In this document: positions 17,579 through 26,549 of the stretch, in pieces
Layout: each line of letters opens with the position of its first letter
Position numbering within the stretch: position 1 is the first letter of the stretch
Source: Kineosporia babensis
GTDB lineage: Bacteria > Actinomycetota > Actinomycetes > Actinomycetales > Kineosporiaceae
Direction: 5' to 3'
NCBI RefSeq assembly: GCF_021129305.1
Contig: NZ_JAJOMB010000002.1
Location: 186,001 to 250,000, forward strand
Length of the DNA stretch: 64,000 nucleotides
Notes under the pieces: generated by a model
Seen by the model: only the letters and a program-made list of their open reading frames with translations
Database searches by the model: none
Told to the model about the DNA's origin: nothing
Position numbers and translations under genes: made by a program

Positions 17579-19627
17579 CTACTGCGGCAGCCGCCGGCCG
17601 GCCAGCTGCCGCCAGATCCAGCTCTCCGGCATCCGCGCCCCGGTGACCACGTACTGCGCGGTGCCCTCACTGAGCAGCGTGGTCTGCAGCTCGCGCTGCG
17701 CCACCCGGGTCCCGGCCACCAGCAGTTCGTCGTTCAGGTGTAGTTCGGTGTCGTCCGCCGGGGCGATCGTCGCCTCCCCGTCGCGCAGCAGCATCAACGG
17801 CACCACCGGCAGCCGCTCGTCCCGGTCGTCCGGGTCGCGGAACAGGTCTCCGATGGTCAGCGGCACCCGGCCCTCCTGACCGGCGTGCCGGCGCTGACGC
17901 TGGCGCGGCGGAACCGCCTCCGGATCCAGGTATCCGGCCAGGGCGGGCGCCTGCCACGACGTCAACTCGACGTTCCAGACGTCCTTCATGAACTGCCCGC
18001 ACCGGTCCTTGATCCGGTGGATCAGATCGATCGCCTCCTGCTCGCCCCGCTGCGGCATCTCCTCCAGGAAACGCCAGAGCGTCGGGGTGGAGAGCCGGGC
18101 GTACGCCTCCCGGGCCACCATGTCGGCCGGCACCAGCAGCATGTCCAGGTGCATGGCGGTGAACAGCGACTGGTTGGTCGGCAGGTTCTGCCGCCCGGCC
18201 ACGTACAGGTCGGGGTTGCGCTGCCGGGCCGCGGCGATCAGCGAGAGGTTGGTGGTGTCGTCGTCGGTGCCGGCCACGAAACCCACCGCGTGGTCGATCC
18301 CGGCCTCGTCCATCACCTCCGGCTCCGAGCCGTCGCCGTGGATCACCTTCGGCAGGCGCTCGATCGGGATTCCCAGCTCAGCGGCCAGGAACTCGTCCGA
18401 GGGCGGGTCCGGCTCGATCACCACGACGTCCAGGCCCTCGGCAAGCAGGTCGCCCACCACCTCCTGGCCGAACCGGCCGTAGCCGCAGACCACCCACAGC
18501 CCGTCGGCCGGTGGGGAGCCCGGCGGCGGCTGCTCCGAGCCCGGGCCGGCCTCCAGCCAGGAGTACAGCCGGAACGAGGCCGGGGCGCTCAGCGCCATCC
18601 GCAGGTGGTCGCCGAACCGGTCGAACGGGTTGATCACGGTGGGCGAGCCCCAGGCCAGCATCCGGTCCTCCACCGGGGCCGAGATGGTGCGGGCGATCAC
18701 CGGCAGGTCCGGCCGCAGCAGCGCCGCGGTCATGGTGATCGCCAGGTTCACGTCGTCGTCGTCGGTGAGCGCCAGCACGGCCTCGCAGTGCGGGTTCTTC
18801 AGCCCGGCGAGCTTGAGGTTGAACGGGTTCGAGGCATCGGCGTTCAGCCCCGGCGGGTCGGCGTAGTACTGGTCCACGTCGAGCGACTCGATCCGGGTGG
18901 CTTCCTTGTCCACGGCCACGAAGTTGCGCCCGAGGTGGTCCCAGGCCTGGCCCAGTCGCTGCCCGGTGTGCCCGTAGCCGGCGATCAGCAGGAACGGCTC
19001 GCGCATCCGCTCCACCCGGCCGGTGAACCGCCGCATGTCCAGCGCGGTCCGGAAACCGCGGTCCTGCAGCAGCGACAGCAAAGTACCGATGGCGTACGCC
19101 CAGCCGACCACGCTCAGGTAGATGCTGGCGGTCATCACCAGGCGCTGCTCGGCGGTGAACGGGTACGGGATCTCGCCGAAGCCGATCGTGCTGGCCGTGT
19201 AGGTGATCACGTAGAAGGCGTTGAACATGCCCATCCGGTGCGGCTCGCCCTCGGGCGTCTCACCCGGGGCCACCGCCAGCGCGAACGTGGTGATCGCGAC
19301 GATGATGATCAGCACGATCAGCGGGGTCCGCATCCGGCGCATGATCAGGAAGATCGGCGCCGAGACGGCCTCGATCCCGCGCGAGCTGAGCGGGCCGCCG
19401 CTCGGGCCGGGCAGGTCACCGGCCTGCCGGAACCGGGAGATGGCCTGCCACCGGCCGGCCCCGGTGATCAGCGCGTTGGTGGCCACCGGGTCGTGGTTGA
19501 GCGGGGCCGGCTCCAGCGGGGCGCCGGGTTTGCGGGCACCCGGCGGCCGGCGGGTGCCGTAGCGCCGGCCCGGATGCCGGTCGTGCCAGCGCTCCTGCTC
19601 GGTCCGGGGTCTTTCGGGCGGGTGCAT
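17579..19627 (-). CDS. Two-TM potassium channel with two TrkA-N (RCK) domains
   Basis: 682 residues. After a Pro/Arg-rich, probably cytoplasmic N-terminus (~95 residues) come a first membrane helix (~101-120), a pore loop with selectivity filter TIGFGE (147-152) and a second helix (~160-185). Two Rossmann-type RCK domains follow, with GYGHTGQRLG (~217) and GYGRFGQEVVG (~405), and a TrkA-C-like segment near the C-terminus. It should conduct K+ (or act as a K+-selective filter) gated by nucleotide or ion binding to the RCK ring. Its ATG overlaps the stop of the small membrane gene by one base (TGATG), so the two are coupled. Confidence 0.9.
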   Translation of the reverse strand: MHPPERPRTEQERWHDRHPGRRYGTRRPPGARKPGAPLEPAPLNHDPVATNALITGAGRWQAISRFRQAGDLPGPSGGPLSSRGIEAVSAPIFLIMRRMRTPLIVLIIIVAITTFALAVAPGETPEGEPHRMGMFNAFYVITYTASTIGFGEIPYPFTAEQRLVMTASIYLSVVGWAYAIGTLLSLLQDRGFRTALDMRRFTGRVERMREPFLLIAGYGHTGQRLGQAWDHLGRNFVAVDKEATRIESLDVDQYYADPPGLNADASNPFNLKLAGLKNPHCEAVLALTDDDDVNLAITMTAALLRPDLPVIARTISAPVEDRMLAWGSPTVINPFDRFGDHLRMALSAPASFRLYSWLEAGPGSEQPPPGSPPADGLWVVCGYGRFGQEVVGDLLAEGLDVVVIEPDPPSDEFLAAELGIPIERLPKVIHGDGSEPEVMDEAGIDHAVGFVAGTDDDTTNLSLIAAARQRNPDLYVAGRQNLPTNQSLFTAMHLDMLLVPADMVAREAYARLSTPTLWRFLEEMPQRGEQEAIDLIHRIKDRCGQFMKDVWNVELTSWQAPALAGYLDPEAVPPRQRQRRHAGQEGRVPLTIGDLFRDPDDRDERLPVVPLMLLRDGEATIAPADDTELHLNDELLVAGTRVAQRELQTTLLSEGTAQYVVTGARMPESWIWRQLAGRRLPQ

Positions 19628-20013
19628 CAGCGGCGGTGGAACGAAACGGTCTCGATCACCAGCAGCACCACCGAGACCAGGTTGGCCAGCAGGGCACCGC
19701 CGGACAGCGACACGATGCTGGCCATCGCGTGCTCGTCGAGACCGGAGGTGGAGATGTAGTCGGCGTAGATCCAGACCAGCGTGGCGGCGATCAGCTGCAG
19801 GTCGGCGACCAGGCTGGTGGCCAGGTGCACCGCGCCGATCTGGGTGCGGTCACCGAACTTCAGCACCGTGGTGATCAGGCTGACCACCACCGCGGCGTAC
19901 AGCTCGTACTCACTGTGCAGCTCGTGGTTGGAGATGTCACCGATGAAGAAGCCGAAGTTCAGCGTGGCGGCAAGCAGCACGAAGAAGCCGAAGATCACTT
20001 TCTCGAGGTTCAT
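19627..20013 (-). CDS. Small four-helix membrane protein coupled to the K+ channel (DUF6394-like)
   Basis: 128 residues with about four hydrophobic helices. Conserved-looking blocks are MNLEKVIFGFFVLLAATLNFGFF, the polar loop HSEYELYA, and TVLKFGDRTQIGAVHLATSLVADLQLIAA. I believe this resembles the uncharacterised DUF6394 family, but I cannot verify that here. The one-base overlap with the channel gene and conserved order suggest an accessory subunit or regulator. Confidence 0.7.
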   Translation of the reverse strand: MNLEKVIFGFFVLLAATLNFGFFIGDISNHELHSEYELYAAVVVSLITTVLKFGDRTQIGAVHLATSLVADLQLIAATLVWIYADYISTSGLDEHAMASIVSLSGGALLANLVSVVLLVIETVSFHRR

Positions 20014-20097
20014 CGACCCCTCCGGTCGAACGGTGCACGACGGTGTACGTGATGAAACAGGACGGATGCATCCTGCACCCCACCGATGCGTGAACGC

Positions 20098-21297
20098 TCA
20101 TCGGGATGCCGCAGTGCCCGTCGGCCGGGCTCCGATCCCCAGCGATCCGCCCACCGCCATCACCACGATCATCCCGGCGACCAGCAGCATCGGCGGGACC
20201 CAGGAGCCGGTGGCCGCATGCACCGCTCCGACGATGATCGGCCCGAGCGCGCCCAGAATGTAGCCCACGCCCTGCACCGTCGCGGACATCCGCCGGGCGT
20301 CGTCGGAGTTCAGCGCCCGGGCCACCACCACGCTGAAGATCACCGTGAAGCCGCCGCCCTGGGCGAAGCCGCCCAGGCAGGACCACAGCACCCACAGCGC
20401 CGGGGCGAAGGCCAGGCCCAGCGGGAGGCTGATCCAGCAGGTGCAGACCAGCAGCAGGGCGGCCCGGCTGGACAGACCCCGCCGGATCGCCCAGGGCAGG
20501 CCGAACGCCGACACCAGGGCGAGCATCTGGAACAACGAGGCGCTGCCGCCGGCCTGGGTGGCGCTCAGGCTCTGCTGATCGGCCAGCAGGGTGGGCAGCC
20601 AGGCGGTCACGCCGTAGTAGCTGAACGACTGCCCGGCGAAGCAGAACACCATCCCGGCCACCAGACGCCGGTTCATCGGGGTTTTCGAACTGGGGACGCC
20701 GGTGGGCTCGGGGGGTGCGCTCTCCTGGGTGACCGGGGTGGCCCGTTTCCAGGCCAGTGCGGCCAGGAGCACCACCAGAGCCCAGGTCAGCAGGGCCCAG
20801 CGCCAGGTCAGCCAGCCGGCCAGCGGCGCGCCCAGGGTGGTGGCGGTCATCGCGCCCAGGTTCATCGCAGCCGTGTAGAAGCCGGTGACCTCGGTGGTCC
20901 GCCCGGCGAAGTCCCGCCCGATGATCACCGGCACCACCACGTTGGCGATGGTGATGCCCAGCCCGATCACCACGGTCCCGGCCAGCGCGGCCCCCAGGCC
21001 ACCGGCCGAGCGCAGCACGATCCCGGCCAGCACCACGGCCAGCGCGATGTGCATCGAGTTGTTGATCCCCGAGCGTCGGGTGAGCACCAGCACCAGCGGG
21101 GTGGCCAGGCCGAAACAGATCACCGGCAGGGTGGTGAACAGCCCGGCGGTGGCGCTGTCGATGTCCAGAGCGGCCTGGATGTCGGCGATCGCCGGGGCCA
21201 CGGAGATGAACGGGGCCCGCATGACGAACGCGATCAGCAGCAGTCCGGCCAGGAGCACCAGGGGCAGGGTGGTGCGCCGGGTCTCGGTGATGGTCAC
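20098..21297 (-). CDS. CynX/NimT-type MFS transporter
   Basis: 399 residues with about 12 membrane helices in two halves joined by a polar loop (~residues 190-210). The N-terminal MRAPFISVAPAIADIQAALDIDSATAGLFTTLPVICFGLATP is typical of the cyanate/2-nitroimidazole (CynX/NimT) MFS group. GTG 21297 is chosen because TAAACT (plus 21306-21311 as AGTTTA) lies 8 nt upstream and the longer frame is Arg-rich and poorly coding. A perfect inverted repeat lies just upstream of that hexamer, so the gene is probably repressor-controlled. The substrate is unknown. Confidence 0.85.
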   Translation of the reverse strand: MTITETRRTTLPLVLLAGLLLIAFVMRAPFISVAPAIADIQAALDIDSATAGLFTTLPVICFGLATPLVLVLTRRSGINNSMHIALAVVLAGIVLRSAGGLGAALAGTVVIGLGITIANVVVPVIIGRDFAGRTTEVTGFYTAAMNLGAMTATTLGAPLAGWLTWRWALLTWALVVLLAALAWKRATPVTQESAPPEPTGVPSSKTPMNRRLVAGMVFCFAGQSFSYYGVTAWLPTLLADQQSLSATQAGGSASLFQMLALVSAFGLPWAIRRGLSSRAALLLVCTCWISLPLGLAFAPALWVLWSCLGGFAQGGGFTVIFSVVVARALNSDDARRMSATVQGVGYILGALGPIIVGAVHAATGSWVPPMLLVAGMIVVMAVGGSLGIGARPTGTAASR

Positions 21298-21311
21298 GGG
21301 CGCCGAGTTTA

Positions 21312-21336
21312 GGCAAATTCGTAGGATGAATTTGCC
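21312..21336. promoter_or_regulatory. Perfect 9-7-9 inverted repeat, probable operator
   Basis: GGCAAATTC (21312-21320) and GAATTTGCC (21328-21336) are perfect inverted copies separated by GTAGGAT. The repeat abuts the TAAACT -10-like box of the MFS gene on the minus strand, so a bound dimer would block the promoter. No regulator gene is immediately adjacent; the nearest is the LysR gene at 22281-23165. Confidence 0.6.
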
Positions 21337-21396
21337 AGGGGCCTCGCGCCCGGCCTGGTCACCGGCCCGTACCCTGCCGTTCATGTCCTTGCGCAG

Positions 21397-21468
21397 TGCC
21401 CGTCGAACCCCTGCGGGGAATGCCCGGTGAACCCTGGCAGGGAATGCCCGTCGAACCCCGGCGGGAAC
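21397..21468 (+). repeat. Three tandem 24-bp repeats before the PAP2 gene
   Basis: Three imperfect 24-bp units (21397-21420, 21421-21444, 21445-21468), each starting TGCCCG and each containing a G-rich SD-like run. With the preceding base they create in-frame start codons GTG 21396, ATG 21420 and ATG 21444, so upstream translation would add eight-residue units of the form MPxEPxxx. Confidence 0.8.
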
Positions 21469-21470
21469 CG

Positions 21471-22292
21471 ATGACCTACCTGCACCCGAGCTGGCAGCTG
21501 TCCGCCGGCTGCGCCGTGCTGCTCGCCGTCCTGTGGGGCGCACTCTCGCTGAGCCCGCGTTCCGGCCCGGTGGAGGTGCTGCGCTCGTTCGCCCGCGAGT
21601 TCGCCGTGGTGATGACCCTGCTGGGGATCTGGCAGTACGTCGGCCGGCTGGTCCGCACCCGGGTCGACGGCGCCTACCAGCACGCCGAGCAGGTCCAGGA
21701 ACTGCAGCGGCTGCTGCACCTGCCGGACGAGCTACGGCTGCAGGAACTGGTCCTGCCGCACGACTGGCTGGTCCAGGCGATGAACGTCTACTACGCCTTC
21801 GCCCACCTCAACGGCATGGCGATCTTCCTGGTCTGGATCTGGTGGCGACGCCGCGAGTCGTTCCGCGCGGTCCGCAACACCCTGGTCGGCACCACCCTGA
21901 TCTGCCTTCTGGTGCAGATGATTCCGGTTGCCCCGCCCCGGCTGCTGCCCGGTGCCGGCTTCGTAGACACCGCCCTGCAGTACGGGCAGTCGGTCTACGG
22001 CGAGTACGCCACCGGCGTGGCGGCCCAGCTCACCGCCATGCCCTCGGTGCACGTGGCCTGGGCCGCGATCGTCGGCTGGTACATCACCGGACTCGGCCGG
22101 GGCCCGCTGCGCTGGATCGGCCTGACCCACCTGGTGCTCACCGTGCTGGTGGTCGTGCTCACCGCCAACCACTGGTGGCTGGACGGGATCGTGGCCGCCG
22201 CGATCATGCTCGCCGTACTGACCGTGCAGCGGCTGGTCTCGACCGCGCTCGCCCGCAGGCCGGAACCCGAGCCGGTGCCCTCACCGGTGTGA
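21471..22292 (+). CDS. PAP2-superfamily membrane phosphatase (PAP2_3 type)
   Basis: 273 residues from ATG 21471 with five to six membrane helices. The phosphatase motifs are in the Aur1/inositol-phosphotransferase-like arrangement: AMPSVHVAWA (PSVH) and ANHWWLDG (H...D). It should hydrolyse or transfer a lipid-linked phosphate or pyrophosphate on the outer membrane face. Upstream in-frame starts inside the 24-bp repeats (21396, 21420, 21444) would lengthen the N-terminus by 9-25 residues; the true start is uncertain. Confidence 0.85.
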   Translation: MTYLHPSWQLSAGCAVLLAVLWGALSLSPRSGPVEVLRSFAREFAVVMTLLGIWQYVGRLVRTRVDGAYQHAEQVQELQRLLHLPDELRLQELVLPHDWLVQAMNVYYAFAHLNGMAIFLVWIWWRRRESFRAVRNTLVGTTLICLLVQMIPVAPPRLLPGAGFVDTALQYGQSVYGEYATGVAAQLTAMPSVHVAWAAIVGWYITGLGRGPLRWIGLTHLVLTVLVVVLTANHWWLDGIVAAAIMLAVLTVQRLVSTALARRPEPEPVPSPV

Positions 22293-23165
22293 CGCGTACA
22301 GCTCCTTGGCCAGGGTGACCAGTTCGCGCACCAGCAGGGGAGTTTCGTCGCGGCGCCAGGCCAGCCACACTGGTGAGGGCTCGGCGTCGCGCACCGGGCG
22401 GTAGACGACGCCCGGCCGCGGGTACTGCGCCACCGTCGCCTCCGACGTCATGCCCACGGCCTGACCGGCGGCGATCATGGTCAGCCACTCGTCGACCGAG
22501 TGCGAGTCCAGAACCTGGGCCGGACCGGCTCCTTCGGGCCACAGGTCCAGCGTGGTGGTGCCGGTGCGCTGGTCGACCGAGATGGTCCGCCCGGCGAAGT
22601 CCCGCAGCCGGACGAAGCGGCGCCGGGCCCACGGGTCGTCGGTCGCCACCGCGGCGAAACGGGCCTCGGTGGCGATCAGTTCGGTGGTGATGTGGGCGTG
22701 CCGGGACCCGGGCAGAGGCCGCCGGATCACCGCGACATCCGCGGTGCCCTCGGCCAGCCCGGCGGTCGGGGTGTTGGACTGCACCAGAGCCAGCCGGGTG
22801 CCGGGATGCTGCCGGGCCCAGGTGCGCTGCAGGGCCACGGTGTGCCGGCCGAGCGCCGACCAGGCAAAACCGAGCCGCAGCTGCGGATCCACGACGTGCT
22901 GCAGCTCGGCCACCTCGGCCAGGATCCGGCGGGCCCGGGCGATCACCGTGACCCCGACCGGGGACGCCTCGACGTGCCGGGTGGTGCGGTGCAGCAGCAC
23001 CACGCCGAGCTCGGCCTCCAAGGCCGCGATCGAACGGGAGACCGCGGCCTGGGAGACCCCGAGCTCGATCGCCGCGTCGGTGAAGGTCCCGTTCTCGGCC
23101 ACCGCCACCAGGCTGCGCAGCTGGCGCAGCTCCAGACCCGGTCTCGGGGGCCGCTGGGGATTCAT
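22281..23165 (-). CDS. LysR-family transcriptional regulator
   Basis: 294 residues. The N-terminal HTH is ELRQLRSLVAVAENGTFTDAAIELGVSQAAVSRSIAALEAELGVVLLHRTTRHVEASPVG, followed by a LysR substrate-binding domain. ATG 23165 is preceded 6 nt upstream by TACGAT (plus 23172-23177 as ATCGTA), a leaderless-type promoter. It is divergent from the EamA transporter and probably regulates it. Its 3' end overlaps the convergent PAP2 gene by 12 bp. Confidence 0.9.
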   Translation of the reverse strand: MNPQRPPRPGLELRQLRSLVAVAENGTFTDAAIELGVSQAAVSRSIAALEAELGVVLLHRTTRHVEASPVGVTVIARARRILAEVAELQHVVDPQLRLGFAWSALGRHTVALQRTWARQHPGTRLALVQSNTPTAGLAEGTADVAVIRRPLPGSRHAHITTELIATEARFAAVATDDPWARRRFVRLRDFAGRTISVDQRTGTTTLDLWPEGAGPAQVLDSHSVDEWLTMIAAGQAVGMTSEATVAQYPRPGVVYRPVRDAEPSPVWLAWRRDETPLLVRELVTLAKELYASHR

Positions 23166-23234
23166 GACTTCATCGTATGAATAGCGACTGCGCTGCATTT
23201 CTCCAACCCGCCGCAGGAGTCGCACAGTGGCGGT

Positions 23235-24161
23235 ATGACGACGGTAGAAGACCTGATCGAGCCCCGCCGGGCCGAGCGCGACGGCTTCCACGGCAGTCTC
23301 CCGATCTCCATCGCCACCATGCTCTTCAGCGGCACCAGCAGCCAGGTCGGGGCCGCCGTGGGCGCCCAGGCGTTCGGCGCGATCGGCCCGGCCGGAGTGG
23401 TCGGGGTCCGCCAGCTCGTGGCCGCGGCCGTCCTACTGCCCATCGCCCGGCCACCGATGCACCGCTTCACCTGGCGCCAGTGGTGGCCCACCCTGGCCCT
23501 CGGGGTGGTGTTCGCGGTGATGAACCTGGGCCTGTACACCGCGATCGACCGGATCGGCCTGGGTCTGGCCGTGACCCTGGAGTTCCTCGGCCCGCTGAGC
23601 GTGGCACTGGCCCGCTCCCGCACCCGGCTGGACGCCGCCTGCGCGGTCCTGGCCGGAGCCGGAGTGGTGGTGCTGGTGGCGCCCGGCCCGAGCAGCGACT
23701 GGCTGGGCATCGGCGCCGGACTGCTCGGCGCCCTGTGCTGGGCCGCCTACATCCTGCTCAACGCCGAGGTCGGGGCCCGGCTCCCAGGCCTGCAGGCACC
23801 GGCCGCAGCCTCCACGGTGGCGGTGATCCTCTACCTGCCGGTCCTGATCACCCTGGCCGTGAACGAGAAGTTCACCCTGGCCGCGTTCGCCGTGGCGGCC
23901 GCGGCCGGCCTGGGCTCCTCGGCCGTGCCCTACGCCTGCGACCTGATGATGCTCCGCCGGGTCCCGGCCCAGTTCTTCGGCGTCTTCATGAGCGTCCAGC
24001 CGGTCCTCGCCTCGGTGGTGGGCATCGTGCTGCTGGGTGAACTGCTCGGCGCCCGCGAATGGGCCGGCGTGGTCATGGTCATCGCCGCCAACGCGATCAC
24101 CACCACCCGCTCGTACACCCGGGCCCGCAACGCTCAGGCCGGGACCGGAATCAGCCGATAG
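23235..24161 (+). CDS. EamA/RhtA-like DMT-family exporter
   Basis: 308 residues with about ten membrane helices and two EamA repeats: the first includes GPAGVVGVRQLVAA and LGLAVTLEFLGPLSVAL, the second ALCWAAYILLNAEVG and SAVPYACDLMMLRRVP...LASVVGIVLLGELL. It resembles RhtA-type amino-acid (threonine/homoserine) exporters. The adjacent divergent LysR gene is the probable regulator, activated by the exported metabolite. Confidence 0.87.
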   Translation: MTTVEDLIEPRRAERDGFHGSLPISIATMLFSGTSSQVGAAVGAQAFGAIGPAGVVGVRQLVAAAVLLPIARPPMHRFTWRQWWPTLALGVVFAVMNLGLYTAIDRIGLGLAVTLEFLGPLSVALARSRTRLDAACAVLAGAGVVVLVAPGPSSDWLGIGAGLLGALCWAAYILLNAEVGARLPGLQAPAAASTVAVILYLPVLITLAVNEKFTLAAFAVAAAAGLGSSAVPYACDLMMLRRVPAQFFGVFMSVQPVLASVVGIVLLGELLGAREWAGVVMVIAANAITTTRSYTRARNAQAGTGISR

Positions 24162-24169
24162 ACCTTCCT

Positions 24170-26515
24170 GTGGAGACGGGCCGCGAGGGCGGAGCCGACT
24201 TCGGGTCGGCGGCCCGGGGCGTGCTCGCCGACCTGCGTGCCTGGGTCGGCCTGGAGAGCTGGGCGATCCTGCGCCGCGACGACGAGGAGCTCGTCGTCAT
24301 GCTCACCATCGACGACACGTTCGGCCTGTTCGACGGCCAGACCCGGCCCTGGGCCGAGTCGTACTGCTGCCAGGTGGTGGAGTGGGGCCGGCCCGAGGCG
24401 GTGCCCGACGCCGCCGAGAACCACCTGCTGACTCAGGCCTTCAAGAACGACCGGGTGCTGGCCGGTGCCGCGCTGATGGTGCCGTTGCGATCCCCCGAGG
24501 GCAAGGTGCTCGGCGCTCTGAGCGGGCTCTCGGCCCGGCCGGTGCCCGATCTGGAACGCCACCTGCCGGCCGTGCGCCGTCAGGCCGCCCTGCTCGGGGC
24601 CCTGCTGGGCTACGAGCTCTCCGTACAGCGCGAGGACCGCCGCGACCAGAGCCCTCCGGTGGAGTTCACCGACCTGCTCACCGGCCTGGCCAACCGCCGG
24701 GCCTGGGACGACGCGCTTCGGGCAGAGGACGCCCGGGCCACCCGTTACGCCGGCTCGGCCGCGGTGCTGGTGCTCGACATCGACGGCCTGCGCCGGGTCA
24801 ACTCCGGCACCGGGCACGCCAGCGGCGACGACGTACTGATCACCACCGCCACGGTACTGGCCGGCCGGATGCGCTCGGTCGACTTCGTGGCCCGGATCGG
24901 CGGCGACGAGTTCGGCGTGCTGATGCCCGAGACCACCGCCGAACAGGCCAATATCGTGCTCAGCGACCTGCGCAAGGCCCTGGCGGCGGCCGGGGTGACG
25001 GCCTCGTTCGGGGTGGGCCAGCGGCGCAGCAACACCGGCCTGCAGGCCGCCTGGCGAGCCGCCGACGTCGAGATGTACGCCGACAAGATCCAGACGGCCG
25101 GCCGCCGGATCCCGCGCCAGCCGAGCGTCTCCTCCGAAGAGGACGGTCCGAAGGAGCCCTACGTCGGCCCGGAACGGCGCCGCAACGTGGGCCGTCGTGA
25201 CGAGGACGAGGCCGTCCGGCAGATCCCCGAACAGCCCAAAAAATCTGCTGAAGAACAGATCCCGGGGCAGGCCGAGGCCGAGGCCGTGCAGGCGCTCGCG
25301 GTGGAGACCGTAGGGCGCCGGCTGACCAGCGTGGACGCCCTGCTCCAGCTGGCCAAGGACCAGCTCGGGATGGACGTGGCCTTCCTGGGCACGTTCGAGG
25401 GCAGGACCGGGCAGCAGCGGGTGCGCAACCTGGTGGCCTCGATCGACGTGCCGGTCAGCGTCGGCCAGCTGCAGCCGATCGACGACACGTACTGCAAGGC
25501 GCTCACCGACGGCCGGCTCGCCTCGGTCATCCCGGACACCGCAAAAGATCCGGTCACCCGGGCCCTTTCGCTGACCCGCGAACTGTCGATCGGCTCGCAC
25601 GTGGGGATACCGCTGCACCGGCGCGACGGGCGGCTCTACGGCACCCTGTGCACCTGGTCCACCGCCCCCGACGAAGCCCTGCGCGAACGCGACGCCGAGG
25701 TGCTGCGGGCGATCGGCACGGTGGTGATGGACCTGGTCGACATCGAGGACCGGACCGAGCGCGACCGGCACCAGATGCTCGACCGGATGGACCGGCTGAT
25801 GGCCAACGGCGGGCCCGGCGTGGTGTTCCAGGCGGTGCACGCCCTGGAGGGCCTGAGTACCGTGGGCGTGGAGGCGCTGAGCCGGTTCCCGGCCGGCAGC
25901 GGCCGCCCGGACGAGTGGTTCACCTCGGCCAGCCGGGCCGGGGTGGGCCTGGAGCTGGAACTGGCCGCGGTCCGCAACGCCCTGACGATTCTGCCTGCGC
26001 TGCGCGGGTTCCTGGGGATCAACGTCTCCCCGCGTACCCTGGTCTCGCCCGCCTTCGGCCGGCTGGTCACCTCGCTGCCGCTGAGGAGCATCGTCATCGA
26101 GATCACCGAGCACGAGGCGGTCGACGACTACGACGCGCTGAACGAGGTGCTGCGGCCCTGGCGGGAGCGCGGGATGCGGGTGGCGGTGGACGACGCCGGG
26201 GCCGGCTTCGCCAGCATGCGGCACGTGCTGACCCTGGTCCCGGACTTCATCAAGCTGGACATCTCGCTGGTGCGCGGCATCGACGAGGACCCGGCCAAGC
26301 GCGCCCTGGCCGGGGCGCTGGCGGCCTTCGCCCAGAAGATCGGCAGCAGCGTGATCGCCGAGGGGATCGAGACCGCGGCCGAACTGTCCTGCCTGCGCAG
26401 CCTGAAGGTGGAGTTCGGCCAGGGTTACCACCTGAGCATGCCGGGCCCGCTGGCCGACGAGATGCGCAAGGACGGCGAGAGCCTGCCCGAGCCGGCGACC
26501 CATCACCAGACGTGA
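24170..26515 (+). CDS. Soluble GAF-GGDEF-GAF-EAL cyclic-di-GMP protein
   Basis: 781 residues from GTG 24170, 8 nt after the exporter stop; there is no strong SD, so the start is tentative. Order: GAF-like domain (~10-150), GGDEF domain (FTDLLTGLANRRAW; intact GGDEF near residue 243), a charged linker, a second GAF domain (~360-500) and an EAL domain. The EAL part has VEALSRF (~567), NVSPRTL, EITEHEAVDD, DDAGAGFASM in place of the usual DDFGTGYSS, KLDISLV and AEGIET, so catalytic acids are kept although the loop 6 motif is altered. No membrane helix is seen; it is likely a cytosolic c-di-GMP enzyme sensing two ligands. Confidence 0.88.
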   Translation: METGREGGADFGSAARGVLADLRAWVGLESWAILRRDDEELVVMLTIDDTFGLFDGQTRPWAESYCCQVVEWGRPEAVPDAAENHLLTQAFKNDRVLAGAALMVPLRSPEGKVLGALSGLSARPVPDLERHLPAVRRQAALLGALLGYELSVQREDRRDQSPPVEFTDLLTGLANRRAWDDALRAEDARATRYAGSAAVLVLDIDGLRRVNSGTGHASGDDVLITTATVLAGRMRSVDFVARIGGDEFGVLMPETTAEQANIVLSDLRKALAAAGVTASFGVGQRRSNTGLQAAWRAADVEMYADKIQTAGRRIPRQPSVSSEEDGPKEPYVGPERRRNVGRRDEDEAVRQIPEQPKKSAEEQIPGQAEAEAVQALAVETVGRRLTSVDALLQLAKDQLGMDVAFLGTFEGRTGQQRVRNLVASIDVPVSVGQLQPIDDTYCKALTDGRLASVIPDTAKDPVTRALSLTRELSIGSHVGIPLHRRDGRLYGTLCTWSTAPDEALRERDAEVLRAIGTVVMDLVDIEDRTERDRHQMLDRMDRLMANGGPGVVFQAVHALEGLSTVGVEALSRFPAGSGRPDEWFTSASRAGVGLELELAAVRNALTILPALRGFLGINVSPRTLVSPAFGRLVTSLPLRSIVIEITEHEAVDDYDALNEVLRPWRERGMRVAVDDAGAGFASMRHVLTLVPDFIKLDISLVRGIDEDPAKRALAGALAAFAQKIGSSVIAEGIETAAELSCLRSLKVEFGQGYHLSMPGPLADEMRKDGESLPEPATHHQT

Positions 26516-26549
26516 TGGCTGACCCTCGTCGCTGTGATGCGTCGGGGTC

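Noticed and set aside
17289-17743. Short plus-strand frames in the intergenic region after the cytidylyltransferase
   Set aside because: No ribosome site, atypical composition and partial overlap with the K+ channel gene; no homology-like motif seen.
24134-26506. 790-codon minus-strand frame opposite the GAF-GGDEF-GAF-EAL gene
   Set aside because: Its composition (His, Gln, Gly, Arg runs) is that of an antisense shadow, and the plus strand encodes recognisable domains throughout.
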